Below, one piece after another: positions 8,265 through 19,997 of a stretch of DNA of 64,000 bases (its first letter is position 1; each line of letters opens with the position of its first letter). Both the position numbers and the translations under genes were made by a program. The notes under the pieces were generated by a model. It had not been told where the DNA came from. It searched no databases and saw only the letters and a program-made list of their open reading frames with translations. The stretch is from Sphingopyxis sp. HIX (GTDB lineage Bacteria > Pseudomonadota > Alphaproteobacteria > Sphingomonadales > Sphingomonadaceae): contig NZ_LNSB01000016.1 in assembly GCF_001468285.1 (NCBI RefSeq), positions 27,660 to 91,659 on the forward strand, given 5' to 3'.

Positions 8265-11200
8265 TCAATAATAGTCCTGAAGCGGCTTTACTTCAAGACT
8301 GTGCGCGCGCAGCGCCCCGATCGCCTGCGTCGCGGCTTCGCTTGCGGCGGCCGTGGTGTAATAGGCGATGTCGGCCGCCAGCGCCGAGGCGCGGATCGAC
8401 TGCGAGTCCTGCAGCGACTGCCACCCCTCGGTGGTGTTGAAGATCAGCTGCACGTCGCCGTCCTTGATCCGGTCGACGATATGCGGGCGTCCTTCGGCGA
8501 CCTTGTTGACGCGCTCGACGGCGATGCCCTGTCCATCGAGATAGTCGGCGGTGCCGCCCGTCGCGATGACGCGCCAGCCCCAGGCGCGCAGCTGCCGCAC
8601 CGCATCGACGATGCGCGGCTTGTCGCTGTCCTTGACCGACACGAACAGCCGCCCGTCGGTCGGCAGGCGGTCGCCCGCGCCGAGCTGCGCCTTCGCAAAG
8701 GCCAGGTTGAAATTGCTGTCGATTCCCATGACTTCGCCGGTGGACTTCATCTCGGGCGACAGCACCGGGTCGGTGCCGGGGAAGCGCGCAAAGGGGAACA
8801 CCGCTTCCTTCACCGCGACATGCGCGATGTCGCGGTTGATCTTCGGCAGGTCGGCGAGCTTCTCGCCCGCCATCACCCGCGCCGCGATCTTGGCGATCGG
8901 CGACCCCACGGCTTTCGCGACGAAGGGCACGGTGCGGCTCGCGCGCGGGTTGACCTCGATCAGGTACACCTCGTCGCCCTTGACTGCGAACTGGATGTTC
9001 ATGAGGCCACGGACTTCGAGCGCGCGCGCCAGCGCATCGGCCTGGCGCTCGATCTCGGCGACGATCTCCGCCGACAGGCTGTACGGCGGGATCGAGCAGG
9101 CGCTGTCGCCCGAATGGACCCCGGCTTCCTCGATATGCTGGAGCACCCCCGCGACGACGACGTCGGTGCCGTCGCACAGTGCATCGACATCGACCTCGAT
9201 CGCATCGCGCAGATAGCGGTCGATCAGCACCGGCGAGTCGCCCGACACCTGCACCGCGGTCTCGATATAATTTTCGAGCTGCGCCTGGTCGTCGACGATC
9301 TCCATCGCGCGGCCGCCGAGCACGTAGCTCGGGCGCGTCAGCACCGGGTAACCGATGCGCGCCGCGACCGCGACGGCTTCCTCGCGGCTGCGCGCGATGC
9401 CGTTCTCGGGCTGCTTGAGCCCGAGCTTGTTGACCAGCGCCGCAAAGCGCTCGCGGTCTTCGGCAAGGTCGATCGCATCGGGCGAAGTACCGAGGATCGG
9501 GATGCCCGCGGCGGCGAGCGCCTGCGCGAGCTTGAGCGGTGTCTGCCCGCCGAACTGGACGATCACGCCGACCAGCGTGCCCTTCGACATCTCGACGTGC
9601 AGGATCTCCAGCACATCCTCGGCGGTCAGCGGTTCGAAATAGAGGCGGTCCGAGGTGTCGTAATCGGTGCTCACCGTTTCCGGGTTGCAGTTGATCATGA
9701 TCGTCTCGTAGCCCGCATCCTCGAGCGCAAAGCACGCGTGGCAGCAGCAATAGTCGAACTCGATCCCCTGCCCGATGCGGTTCGGGCCGCCGCCGAGGAT
9801 GACGATCTTCCGCCGCTCCGACGGATTCGCCTCGCACTCGGGGGTGCCGAAGGTCGGCGCCTCATAGGTCGAATAGAGATAGGGCGTCTGCGCCTGGAAT
9901 TCGGCGGCGCAGGTGTCGATCGTCTTGAACACCGGCCGCACGCCCAGCTTGTGGCGCAGGTCGCGCACCTCGGCCTCGGTCACGCCGCCGGTCATCGCCT
10001 TCACCGCCTCGTGGATCAGGCCCGAACCACGCGCGGTCGCGCGCTGGGCGCCCGGATGGAGGTTCGCCGACTGGAGCGCCAGATAGGCGAGGCGCTTGTC
10101 CGAAAAGCCCATGGCTTTGAGCTTGCGCAGCCCCTCGGCATCGCGCGGCAGGCCGTTGGTGCAGACCTCGGTCTCGGCTTCGACGATCTCGGCAATGCGT
10201 TCGAGGAACCACATGTCGTAGCCCGCGACGCGGTTGATCTCGGCGAGCGGCAGGCCCTCGCGGATCGCCTGCGCGGCGTTGAGCAGCCGGTCGGGGGTGC
10301 GCTGCGCGAGTTCGCTGCGCAGCTGGTCGTGGCTCGCGCCCTTGAGGCGGTCGACGAAGTTGAAGCCCGAAAGGCCCGTTTCCAGCCCGCGCAGCGCCTT
10401 CTGCAGGCTCTCGTGGATCGTGCGCCCAATCGCCATCACCTCGCCGACCGACTTCATCGCGGTCGACAAGGTCGCCTCGGCGCCCTTGAATTTCTCGAAG
10501 GCGAAGCGCGGGATCTTGGTGACGACATAATCGATCGTCGGTTCGAACGACGCCGGGGTCACCCCGGTGATGTCGTTCATGATCTCGTCGAGCGTATAGC
10601 CGACCGCCAGCTTCGCCGCGACCTTGGCGATCGGGAAACCCGTCGCCTTCGACGCCAATGCCGACGAGCGCGACACGCGCGGGTTCATCTCGATCACGAT
10701 CAGGCGGCCGTCCTTCGGATTGACCGCGAACTGGACGTTCGACCCGCCGGTCTCGACCCCGATCTCGCGCAGGCACGCGATGCTCGCGTTGCGCATGATC
10801 TGATATTCCTTGTCGGTCAGCGTCAGCGCCGGCGCGACGGTGATGCTGTCGCCGGTGTGCACGCCCATCGGATCGACATTCTCGATCGAACAGATGATGA
10901 TGCAATTGTCCTTGCGGTCGCGCACCACCTCCATCTCATATTCTTTCCAGCCGAGGAGCGATTCCTCGATCAGGACCTCGGTGGTCGGCGAGGCGATCAG
11001 CCCGCCGCGGACGATATGTTCGAACTCCTCGCGGTTATAGGCGATGCCGCCGCCGGTGCCGCCGAGCGTGAAGCTCGGGCGGATGATCGAGGGCAGCCCG
11101 GTGCGTTCGAGCACCGCAAAGGCTTCCTCCAGCGTGTGCGCGACGCCGCTGCGCGCGCTTTCCAGGCCGATCTTGTCCATCGCGTCGCGGAACTTCTGCC

Positions 11201-11585
11201 GGTCCTCGGCCTTGTCGATCGCCTCGGCATCGGCGCCGATCATCTCGACGCCGTACTTCGTCAGCGTGCCGTCGTTGAACAGCGCCAGCGCGGTGTTGAG
11301 CGCGGTCTGCCCGCCCATCGTCGGCAGCACCGCATCGGGACGCTCCTTGGCGATGATCTTCGCGACGATCTCGGGCGTGATCGGCTCCACGTACGTCGCG
11401 TCGGCGAGGTCGGGATCGGTCATGATCGTCGCCGGGTTGGAGTTGACGAGGACGATGCGATAGCCCTCCTCCTTCAGCGCCTTGATCGCCTGCGTCCCCG
11501 AATAGTCGAACTCGCACGCCTGGCCGATAACGATCGGGCCGGCGCCGATGACGAGGATGGATTGGATGTCGGTTCTTTTGGGCAT
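8265..11585 (-). CDS. carB: Carbamoyl phosphate synthase large subunit
   Basis: CarB makes carbamoyl phosphate for arginine and pyrimidine synthesis from bicarbonate, ATP and ammonia channelled from CarA. The 1106-residue product has the duplicated ATP-grasp layout. The first half opens [20 protein letters not shown] with the nucleotide-sensing [13 protein letters not shown]. The second synthetase half starts near residue 590 ([19 protein letters not shown]), and the C-terminal MGS-like allosteric domain covers about the last 140 residues. The length is slightly above the usual 1070-1080. Its ATG overlaps the stop of a small unknown gene (TAATG), and two small genes separate it from carA, which is unusual. 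Confidence 0.98.
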   Translation of the reverse strand: MPKRTDIQSILVIGAGPIVIGQACEFDYSGTQAIKALKEEGYRIVLVNSNPATIMTDPDLADATYVEPITPEIVAKIIAKERPDAVLPTMGGQTALNTALALFNDGTLTKYGVEMIGADAEAIDKAEDRQKFRDAMDKIGLESARSGVAHTLEEAFAVLERTGLPSIIRPSFTLGGTGGGIAYNREEFEHIVRGGLIASPTTEVLIEESLLGWKEYEMEVVRDRKDNCIIICSIENVDPMGVHTGDSITVAPALTLTDKEYQIMRNASIACLREIGVETGGSNVQFAVNPKDGRLIVIEMNPRVSRSSALASKATGFPIAKVAAKLAVGYTLDEIMNDITGVTPASFEPTIDYVVTKIPRFAFEKFKGAEATLSTAMKSVGEVMAIGRTIHESLQKALRGLETGLSGFNFVDRLKGASHDQLRSELAQRTPDRLLNAAQAIREGLPLAEINRVAGYDMWFLERIAEIVEAETEVCTNGLPRDAEGLRKLKAMGFSDKRLAYLALQSANLHPGAQRATARGSGLIHEAVKAMTGGVTEAEVRDLRHKLGVRPVFKTIDTCAAEFQAQTPYLYSTYEAPTFGTPECEANPSERRKIVILGGGPNRIGQGIEFDYCCCHACFALEDAGYETIMINCNPETVSTDYDTSDRLYFEPLTAEDVLEILHVEMSKGTLVGVIVQFGGQTPLKLAQALAAAGIPILGTSPDAIDLAEDRERFAALVNKLGLKQPENGIARSREEAVAVAARIGYPVLTRPSYVLGGRAMEIVDDQAQLENYIETAVQVSGDSPVLIDRYLRDAIEVDVDALCDGTDVVVAGVLQHIEEAGVHSGDSACSIPPYSLSAEIVAEIERQADALARALEVRGLMNIQFAVKGDEVYLIEVNPRASRTVPFVAKAVGSPIAKIAARVMAGEKLADLPKINRDIAHVAVKEAVFPFARFPGTDPVLSPEMKSTGEVMGIDSNFNLAFAKAQLGAGDRLPTDGRLFVSVKDSDKPRIVDAVRQLRAWGWRVIATGGTADYLDGQGIAVERVNKVAEGRPHIVDRIKDGDVQLIFNTTEGWQSLQDSQSIRASALAADIAYYTTAAASEAATQAIGALRAHSLEVKPLQDYY

Positions 11586-11953
11586 TATTCTTTTTCTCGA
11601 AATTCGATTTGAACGTCGTGGCCGTTTTTGCGGGCGACTTCAAAAATGCAGGAAAATGCTTTGCTATTTTTTTTGACGACCGGAACTTCGGTAGCCCCAG
11701 GGCTACTGTGCGGAGTACGCGGATGTGCTCGAAACACGTAGTCCTCGCCGCCACATCCATGCACCAGCTTCGCGCTGACCGATCCATTCCGGCCGTCTTC
11801 GTAGACCATCGAAGGCAGGCTTGTTCCGTAGTCGTCGATAATCAGAACCGCTTGCTCCACGGGGCGCTGGCTCCATGCGAGGTAAGCAACGCACGAGATC
11901 GCGCTGGCCGTTGCCGCACCAGCCAAAAAAGCGCGTAGCAAACTGATCTTCAC
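11585..11953 (-). CDS. Small secreted or anchored protein of unknown function
   Basis: I do not recognise this 122-residue product. It has a signal-anchor-like N-terminus (residues about 7-28, hydrophobic with Ala and Leu), then a polar domain with cysteines in HGCGGEDY and FSCIFEV that could form a disulfide. It ends in a charged FREKE tail. Base composition is visibly lower in GC than its neighbours, with runs of A and T near 11590-11680. That suggests recent acquisition or weak selection. The start overlaps the preceding small gene by 4 bp and the stop overlaps the carB start, so it is cotranscribed with carAB. Confidence 0.7.
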   Translation of the reverse strand: MKISLLRAFLAGAATASAISCVAYLAWSQRPVEQAVLIIDDYGTSLPSMVYEDGRNGSVSAKLVHGCGGEDYVFRAHPRTPHSSPGATEVPVVKKNSKAFSCIFEVARKNGHDVQIEFREKE

Positions 11954-12255
11954 TGCACATTCCGATCAACGCCGATCTGCGGGTCGGTCCCGCCGACCTC
12001 GGCGATGAAGTCGAGCACCGGCCGCGCCGTCGCCGCAACCCAGGCAGAGTCGGGCACGACATCCTCATATTCGAAGATCAGATGATGCCGCCCGACCCCG
12101 CGCGCTTCGGCAAAGCCACGCGCCTCTGCAAGCTGCACCGCCTCATAGGGCAGCCGCCGCGCGCAGGTGATGTTGAGCCGCACCCCCGCGCCCCAGCGCT
12201 CGGGATGCGCCGCCGCATCGGCCGCCAGCGCGTCGAGCTGGTCGGCAAAGCTCAC
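11950..12255 (-). CDS. Small conserved-looking cytoplasmic protein, unknown function
   Basis: I do not recognise this 101-residue product. It starts at GTG 12255, overlapping the carA stop as GTGA, and it overlaps the next small gene by 4 bp. It has no signal peptide or membrane helix. Helical and strand-rich stretches include ARRLPYEAVQLAEARGFAEA and HHLIFEYEDVVPDSAW. Codon use is GC-rich like the car genes, so it probably is an older resident than its downstream neighbour. The double overlaps argue for translational coupling to CarA. Confidence 0.7.
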   Translation of the reverse strand: MSFADQLDALAADAAAHPERWGAGVRLNITCARRLPYEAVQLAEARGFAEARGVGRHHLIFEYEDVVPDSAWVAATARPVLDFIAEVGGTDPQIGVDRNVQ

Positions 12256-13448
12256 TTCAGCCCACCCACGAACTTCTCGAACAGGTAGAAGCTGTCCTGC
12301 GGCCCCGGGCTCGCCTCGGGGTGATATTGCACGCTGAACGCGTTCTTGCCGGTGATCGCGATGCCGCAGTTCGATCCGTCGAACAGGCTGCGGTGCGTCT
12401 CGACCACGCCCTTGGGCAAGGTCGCGGTGTCGACCGCGAAGCCGTGGTTCATGCTGGTGATCTCGACGATTCCGTCCTCGCTGCGCTGTACCGGGTGGTT
12501 CGCGCCGCGGTGGCCCTGATGCATCTTCACGGTCTTGGCGCCCGCCGCCAACCCGAGCAACTGATGGCCGAGGCAGATGCCGAAGATCGGGACGTTACGC
12601 TCGAGCAACCCCTTGATCACCGGCACCGCATAGTCGCCCGTCGCCGCGGGATCGCCCGGGCCGTTCGACAGAAACACCCCCGCGGGGCGCAGCGCGACGA
12701 TCTCGTCGAGGCTCGTCTTCGCGGGCACCACCGTCACCCGCGCACCGGCCTTGACCAGATTGCGGAAGATATTGTCCTTCGCGCCATAGTCGACCGCGAC
12801 GACATGCGGCGCAGCGTCGGCGGCGCGCTTGTGATCCGAGACCTCATAGCCCGACCCCAAATGCCAGACGCCCCCGTCCCAGCTTCCCTGCCGTTCGCGC
12901 GTGACCGTCTTGGCCAGGTCCATGCCCTCCAGCCCCGGCCAGCCCTGCGCGAGCAGCAGCAGCCGGTCGATGTCGAACTGGCCGTCGGGGCTGTGTGCGA
13001 CGACCCCGGTCGGCGCGCCCGCATCGCGGATGCGGCGCGTCAGCGCGCGCGTGTCGATGCCGGCGAGCCCGATCAGCCCCTGCGCCTTCATCCAGTCGGG
13101 CAAGGTCTGCACGCTACGAAAGCTGCTCGGCGCGGTCGGCAGTTCGCGGGTGATGCAGCCGATCGCGGCGCGCTTCTCGCGCTCCATATCCTCGGGATTC
13201 GCGCCGACATTGCCGATATGCGGGAAGGTGAAGGTGATGATCTGCCCGGCATAGCTCGGGTCGGTCAGGATTTCCTGATAGCCGGTCATCGCGGTGTTGA
13301 AACAAATCTCGCCCACACCCGCGCCCGCGGCGCCATAACCCACGCCCCACAGGATCGTGCCGTCGGCGAGGACCAGGACGCCGGTCGCGCCATCGGGCTG
13401 ACTTTTGGGCGCGACTTTAGGCGCCTCTGGGGGGTTGGCTGGTGCCAT
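12252..13448 (-). CDS. carA: Carbamoyl phosphate synthase small subunit
   Basis: CarA hydrolyses glutamine and feeds ammonia to CarB. The 398-residue product has an N-terminal CarA domain (from about residue 22, with LADGTILWG and MTGYQEILTDPSY). A class I glutamine amidotransferase domain follows, with the nucleophile in GICLGHQLLG and the His/Glu pair in the C-terminal QYHPEASPGP. The first 20 residues form a Pro/Lys-rich extension beyond the E. coli length. It heads the minus-strand operon and diverges from yqeY across a 132-nt gap that presumably holds both promoters. Confidence 0.98.
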   Translation of the reverse strand: MAPANPPEAPKVAPKSQPDGATGVLVLADGTILWGVGYGAAGAGVGEICFNTAMTGYQEILTDPSYAGQIITFTFPHIGNVGANPEDMEREKRAAIGCITRELPTAPSSFRSVQTLPDWMKAQGLIGLAGIDTRALTRRIRDAGAPTGVVAHSPDGQFDIDRLLLLAQGWPGLEGMDLAKTVTRERQGSWDGGVWHLGSGYEVSDHKRAADAAPHVVAVDYGAKDNIFRNLVKAGARVTVVPAKTSLDEIVALRPAGVFLSNGPGDPAATGDYAVPVIKGLLERNVPIFGICLGHQLLGLAAGAKTVKMHQGHRGANHPVQRSEDGIVEITSMNHGFAVDTATLPKGVVETHRSLFDGSNCGIAITGKNAFSVQYHPEASPGPQDSFYLFEKFVGGLK

Positions 13449-13580
13449 TCAACATGCTCCGGACGGGGGGCTAAACGGCCGACCAAGTAGGAGGCAAAAA
13501 AGTGATTCACAAGCTATCGGTTTTGGAAACTTGCCGCTAGAGAGGGCCTTTCCGAAATTTGCAGCGCATGGGAACACGCA

Positions 13581-14033
13581 ATGATTCGTGACGACATCAA
13601 GGCTGCGCAGGTTGCCGCGATGAAGGCCGGCGACAAGGCGCGGCTCGGTACCATCCGGCTGATGCTGGCCAAGATCAAGGACAAGGACATCGAACTGCGC
13701 ACCGGCACCGCGCCGGCCGACGACGATGTGCTGGTCACCGATGTCCTGCAGAAGATGGTCAAGCAGCGCCGCGAGTCGATCGCGATGTACGAACAGGGCG
13801 GGCGGCAGGAGTTGGCCGACATCGAGGCGGCCGAGGTCGTGGTGATCGAGGATTTCCTGCCCGCGCAGCTCAGCGAAGCCGATGCGACCGCGGCCATCAA
13901 GGCGATCGTCGACGAACTCGGCGCGACGAGCCTCAAGGACATGGGCAAGGTCATGGCCGCGGTGAAGGACCGGCTGGGCTCGCAGCTCGACATGAGCAAG
14001 GCGAGCGGGTGGGTGAAGGCGGCGCTGAGCTGA
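13581..14033 (+). CDS. GatB/YqeY domain protein
   Basis: The 150-residue product opens MIRDDIKAAQVAAMKAGDK and keeps the YqeY pattern throughout: LGTIRLMLAKIK, the QKMVKQRRESI helix, the FLPAQLSE segment and DMGKVMAAVKDRL. YqeY proteins resemble the tail of GatB, the amidotransferase subunit for misacylated tRNA, but their own function is not settled. The gene sits directly before dnaG and rpoD. That order is common in alphaproteobacteria, where yqeY takes the place rpsU has in enteric bacteria. A short hairpin separates it from dnaG. Confidence 0.93.
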   Translation: MIRDDIKAAQVAAMKAGDKARLGTIRLMLAKIKDKDIELRTGTAPADDDVLVTDVLQKMVKQRRESIAMYEQGGRQELADIEAAEVVVIEDFLPAQLSEADATAAIKAIVDELGATSLKDMGKVMAAVKDRLGSQLDMSKASGWVKAALS

Positions 14034-14043
14034 ACCCCAGCGT

Positions 14044-14064
14044 CCCGCCCCGCTTGCGGGCGGG
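14044..14064 (+). terminator. GC-rich hairpin between yqeY and dnaG
   Basis: CCCGCCC (14044-14050) and GGGCGGG (14058-14064) pair over 7 bp with a 7-nt loop. No T run follows, so it may only attenuate transcription into dnaG. Confidence 0.35.
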
Positions 14065-14088
14065 CGCGGGGGTGGGCATATCCGGATT

Positions 14089-16920
14089 ATGGCGCTCACC
14101 CCGCAATGGCTGGACGAACTGCGTTCGCGCATCACGCTGTCGACCCTGATCGGGCGCACGGTGAAGGTCACGCGCGCCGGCCGCGAATATAAGGCCTGCT
14201 GCCCCTTCCATAACGAAAAGACCCCCAGCTTCACGATCAACGACGAGAAGGGCTTCTACCACTGCCTGGCGGCGGACACGCCGGTCATCACCGAAAACGG
14301 CCGGATGCCCATAGCGACGCTTGCCGACCGGACCGTGCGTGTTCTGTCGCGCAACGGCGAATGGGTCGCCGCTCCCTTCAGATCCTATGGCGAGCAACAG
14401 CTCTGGAAAATAGGGCTTTCGCGTAACGGCGTCCGCAAGGAAATCTATGCCACGTCGGGCCACCGCTGGTTCGTGAACGATCGGTCCCGAACCTATACCA
14501 CCGAGGAACTGAGACCGGGACATGCCCTTGAAGCGGCACTTCCGGCCAAGCGATCGGATTGGGCACTCGATCCGGACGGCGTGCGGCACGGCATCGTCTT
14601 TGGCGACGGGACCATCAGCAAGGCCGTTTACGGCACCCTGAACCTTCATGGCGAGAAGGATGCCCAATTGCGGCACTGGTTCCCGGCCCAGGAGCATCAT
14701 GTCCACGAGCGCAAGGGTGGAGCCCTTTATCTGCGCATCTATGGCGGTCGCGCCTTTTCGCATATGAAGACGCTGCCCGGCGCCGGCCGGTCGCAAGCCT
14801 ATCTGCTGGGCTTTCTCGCGGGATATCTGGCCGCCGATGGCCATGTCGCGAAAGACGGCACTGTGATTCTCAACTCATCCTCGGCAGAACATCTGGAAGC
14901 GGTCCGCGACATCGCGACGACGCTGGGCATCACAACCTATGGCCGGACGACCCTGATGCGCAAAGGCTATGGAGCCGACCCGAGCCCATTGCATCGCATC
15001 CATTTCGTAACCTCCACCCTGTCGGAGGAATTGTTTCTGCTCGATACGGCGCGGCAGCGCTTTGCCGCACGAACGAAGAAGTTCGACCGGTTGCGCTGGG
15101 TGGTGCGCTCGGTCGAACCCACGGACCGCATCGAAACCGTCTATTGCGCCGAAGTCCCACGCCACCATGCGTTCGCGCTCGACGACAATATCCTCACCGG
15201 CAATTGCTTCGGCTGCAGCGCGCATGGCGACGCGATCCGCTGGATGACCGACCAGCGCGGCCTCAGCTTCATGGATGCGGTCAAGGAACTCGCCGCCGAG
15301 GCCGGCATGGAGGTGCCCGCCGCCGACCCGCGCGCCGCGAAAAAGGCCGAGGAGCAGGCGAGCCTGCGCGACGTGACGCAGGCCGCCGCCGACTGGTTCA
15401 CCCAGCAGCTCGGCAGCAGCAACGGCGCCCCGGCGCGCGACTATCTGGCGAAGCGCGGCATTTCGGAGGCGACGCGCAAGGCCTTCGGCTTCGGCCTTGC
15501 CCCCGACAGCCGCAGCGCACTCAAGGAAGCGCTCAAGAAATTCCCGACCGCGATGCTCGTCGAATCGGGGATGCTCATCGCGGTCGACGACAAGGAGCCC
15601 TACGACCGCTTCCGCGGGCGGCTGATGATCCCGATCCGCGACGCGCGCGGGCGCGTGATCGCTTTCGGCGGCCGCATTTTGGGCGACGGCGAGCCCAAAT
15701 ATCTGAACTCGCCCGACACGCCGCTCTTCGACAAGGGGCGCACGCTCTACAATCTCGACAAGGCCTCGCCCGCCTCGCGTCAGACGAACCGGATCATCGT
15801 CGTCGAGGGCTATATGGACGTCATCGCGCTCGCCGAGGCGGGGATCACCGACGCCGTCGCGCCGCTCGGCACCGCGCTCACCGAGAACCAGCTCGGCATG
15901 ATCTGGCGCATGGTGCCCGTGCCCGTCCTGTGCTTCGACGGCGACGCGGCGGGACAGAAGGCCGCGATGCGCGCCGCCAACCGCGCGCTGCCGCTGCTTC
16001 GCCCGGGCTTCAGCCTCGCCTTCGCAACGCTGCCCGCGGGGCAGGATCCCGACGACCTCGTCCGTGCACGCGGCGCCGCGGGTTTCCTCGAAGTTCTCGA
16101 AGACGCGCAGCCGCTCGTCGAGCGCCTCTGGGCGCATGAGGTTGCCGCCGGCCCGCTCGCGACCCCCGAGGAGCGCGCCGCGCTCAAGACGCGCCTGCTC
16201 GCGCATGCCGATGCGATCGAGGATGCCGACGTCCGCCACCATTATCGCGAAGCCTTTCGCGAGCGGCTCGACACGCTCTTCACGCGCAAGGCGCCCGAGC
16301 GCGGCCCGCGCGTCCCCTGGGCGCCGCAAGGCCCGCGCGGCGGTGGCCGCGGCCGCTTCGCCCCCGACCCGCGGCTGCAACCTCCGGCCGACGAGACGCG
16401 TAGTATCGGCCAGGCCGGAATCGCCGCGCCGCTGATCGCCGCGCTGCTCGGCGGATTGCTGCGCCACCCGGAGGCGCTGCGCCGCCACGAGGAGGCACTT
16501 TGCCGCCTGCCGGTCGGCGATTCCAGCGACGCCGAACTGCTCGGCACAATGCTTGACACGGCCATGCGCCAAGAAGGGCTTGATACTGAGGGCTTGCTTG
16601 CCATATTGGAGCCGATGAAAGTGTATAATAGGGCGACGACATTGCTCAGAGCCGATGGAATGCACTTCTCGTTCAATCGCAGGCTGGACAGCAAGGACGG
16701 GGCCGATGCGGCGCGGAAGGCCGCGCTTCGCGACCTCGACGAATTTATCGGCGTGCTCGTGACGCAGCCCGAAATCCGCGCCCGGCTCGCCGAGGCGACC
16801 GCGGATTTCCAGCGCACGATGGACGACGCAGGATTGGAGCGACAGCAAAAGCTGCGCGCGATGGACGAGGATCTGACCCGCCGCCTGGCCGCGCTGTCCG
16901 AAGACAGCCCGCAGGCTTGA
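14089..16920 (+). CDS. dnaG: DNA primase DnaG, interrupted by an in-frame intein
   Basis: DnaG synthesises RNA primers at the replication fork. The precursor has 943 codons; removing the 314-residue intein (residues 59-372) leaves 629, the usual length. The zinc-binding CHC2 domain has C38 and H41, then after splicing C59 and C62 (CFGC). The RNA polymerase/TOPRIM core shows EGYMDVIAL and FDGDAAGQ with the metal-binding acidic residues. The C-terminal helicase-binding domain follows a Gly/Pro/Arg-rich linker near precursor residues 740-770. The exteins join in frame without loss, so this is not a broken gene. It is followed 24 nt later by rpoD. Confidence 0.97.
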   Translation: MALTPQWLDELRSRITLSTLIGRTVKVTRAGREYKACCPFHNEKTPSFTINDEKGFYHCLAADTPVITENGRMPIATLADRTVRVLSRNGEWVAAPFRSYGEQQLWKIGLSRNGVRKEIYATSGHRWFVNDRSRTYTTEELRPGHALEAALPAKRSDWALDPDGVRHGIVFGDGTISKAVYGTLNLHGEKDAQLRHWFPAQEHHVHERKGGALYLRIYGGRAFSHMKTLPGAGRSQAYLLGFLAGYLAADGHVAKDGTVILNSSSAEHLEAVRDIATTLGITTYGRTTLMRKGYGADPSPLHRIHFVTSTLSEELFLLDTARQRFAARTKKFDRLRWVVRSVEPTDRIETVYCAEVPRHHAFALDDNILTGNCFGCSAHGDAIRWMTDQRGLSFMDAVKELAAEAGMEVPAADPRAAKKAEEQASLRDVTQAAADWFTQQLGSSNGAPARDYLAKRGISEATRKAFGFGLAPDSRSALKEALKKFPTAMLVESGMLIAVDDKEPYDRFRGRLMIPIRDARGRVIAFGGRILGDGEPKYLNSPDTPLFDKGRTLYNLDKASPASRQTNRIIVVEGYMDVIALAEAGITDAVAPLGTALTENQLGMIWRMVPVPVLCFDGDAAGQKAAMRAANRALPLLRPGFSLAFATLPAGQDPDDLVRARGAAGFLEVLEDAQPLVERLWAHEVAAGPLATPEERAALKTRLLAHADAIEDADVRHHYREAFRERLDTLFTRKAPERGPRVPWAPQGPRGGGRGRFAPDPRLQPPADETRSIGQAGIAAPLIAALLGGLLRHPEALRRHEEALCRLPVGDSSDAELLGTMLDTAMRQEGLDTEGLLAILEPMKVYNRATTLLRADGMHFSFNRRLDSKDGADAARKAALRDLDEFIGVLVTQPEIRARLAEATADFQRTMDDAGLERQQKLRAMDEDLTRRLAALSEDSPQA
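14263..15204 (+). mobile_element. Intein with LAGLIDADG homing endonuclease, inserted in DnaG zinc finger
   Basis: The element encodes 314 residues. It starts with Cys (CLAADTPVIT, block A) and has TSGH at precursor residues 122-125 (block B). Block F/G is VYCAEV through HHAFALDDNILTGN, and C373 of the host protein is the +1 nucleophile. Two LAGLIDADG-like motifs with acidic residues are visible: GIVFGDGTI at 168-176 and LLGFLAGYLAADG at 239-251, so an endonuclease may be active. The penultimate residue is Gly rather than the usual His, a known but less common variant. Codon use is less GC-rich than the exteins. Insertion falls exactly before the third zinc ligand. Confidence 0.95.
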
Positions 16921-16943
16921 TGACTTTTCGCCTCTAGGCAGGA

Positions 16944-18965
<2,022 letters not shown>

Positions 18966-18989
18966 GCGGGATTTGCTCGGTTAGATTTA

Positions 18990-19017
18990 GGGCGCGGGGT
19001 AAAACCCGCGCCCTTTT
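18990..19017 (+). terminator. Rho-independent terminator of rpoD
   Basis: GGGCGCGGG and CCCGCGCCC form a perfect 9-bp stem with a 6-nt loop, followed by TTTTGTTT. It lies 25 nt after the rpoD stop. Confidence 0.92.
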
Positions 19018-19145
19018 GTTTGGAGCGCATCGTCGAGGACCGATATCGGGCGACGGTTTGGGGAACGTCCGCTCTCCACCCCAACACCGCCATCCTGCGA
19101 CAAATGCTTTGAACCCCGCCCCCGTATTTGCCATTGGCGTAAATA

Positions 19146-19997
19146 ATGCCCGCCACGCCGACCTTCGCCGAAACCGCCGCCGAGGCCTGGGCGCCCATAA
19201 GCGGCTGGGGCGCCAAAGCGCGCAGCGCCGCGCGCGCCGCGCGCATCCGGCTCGAAGCGCTGAAGCGGCGCCCGCAAACCGCGCCCTTCGTTCGCTGCCT
19301 CTACGCCCACGCCGTCTTTCCCGACACCGTCCCGACCTTCCGCGCCTTCCTCAAGGCCGCGAAGCAGGAAGGCGAGTTCGTCGACACGCCGACGCTCCGC
19401 GCGATCATCGCGGACGGCAGACCCAGCGACGGCCGCTTCTTCCACCTGAGCTTCGACGACGGCTTCGCCAGCGTCTACGAAGCCGGCGGGCCGGTGATGG
19501 AGGAGGAGCTTGTCCCCTATACGATGTTCGTCGCGACCGACCTGATCGACGCCGACCCCGACACGCTCGCCGCCTATTTTGCGCATATGCCCGCCTACCG
19601 TGCGCGCGTCCGCACGCTCGACTGGCCGCAAGCGAAGGCGGCCGCCGCGGGGATCGGCGAGATCGGCTGCCACACGCGCACCCATGCCCGGCTGTCGAAG
19701 ATCGCAAACGACCCCGCGCGTCTGACCGACGAGATCGCGGGCGCCAAGGCGATCATCGAGGGGCATGTCGGCCGGCGCTGCGACAGCTTCGCCTGGCCCT
19801 ATGGCACCGCGAGCGACATCGACGCCGCGGGCCGCGCGGCGATTGCCGACGCGGGCTTCACCAGCAATTTCAGCGCGGTGCGCGGCGCGGTCCGGCCCGG
19901 CGCGACCGACGTCATGGACATCCCGCGCCACCAGCTCGAATTCCACTGGCCGCTGCACGAACTGATGGTCTGGGCGCGGGGTTTCCGCGAGGGATGA
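19146..19997 (+). CDS. Polysaccharide deacetylase family protein
   Basis: The 283-residue product has the NodB-homology motifs of carbohydrate esterase family 4. The first is LSFDDG near residue 99, with the catalytic base and metal Asp. The second is CHTRTH near 178, whose two His complete the metal site. The third is FAWPYG near 218. It lacks a signal peptide, so it probably acts in the cytoplasm on a nucleotide sugar or lipid-linked sugar. The 4-bp overlap with a formyltransferase gene suggests paired N-deacetylation and N-formylation of an amino sugar in a surface polysaccharide, which is inference. Confidence 0.88.
   Translation: MPATPTFAETAAEAWAPISGWGAKARSAARAARIRLEALKRRPQTAPFVRCLYAHAVFPDTVPTFRAFLKAAKQEGEFVDTPTLRAIIADGRPSDGRFFHLSFDDGFASVYEAGGPVMEEELVPYTMFVATDLIDADPDTLAAYFAHMPAYRARVRTLDWPQAKAAAAGIGEIGCHTRTHARLSKIANDPARLTDEIAGAKAIIEGHVGRRCDSFAWPYGTASDIDAAGRAAIADAGFTSNFSAVRGAVRPGATDVMDIPRHQLEFHWPLHELMVWARGFREG

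Noticed and set aside
8301..11612. A 1103-codon open frame antisense to carB
   Set aside because: It mirrors carB almost exactly, is Arg/His/Asp-rich and low in hydrophobic pattern, as expected of a shadow frame.
13449..14240. Long minus-strand frame upstream of carA over yqeY
   Set aside because: It covers yqeY antisense; yqeY is clear by sequence, and carA already has a good start at 13448.
14263..15204. Possible reading of dnaG as a pseudogene or assembly chimera
   Set aside because: The insert keeps frame, has intein splice-junction residues, and the exteins join precisely at a conserved zinc site.
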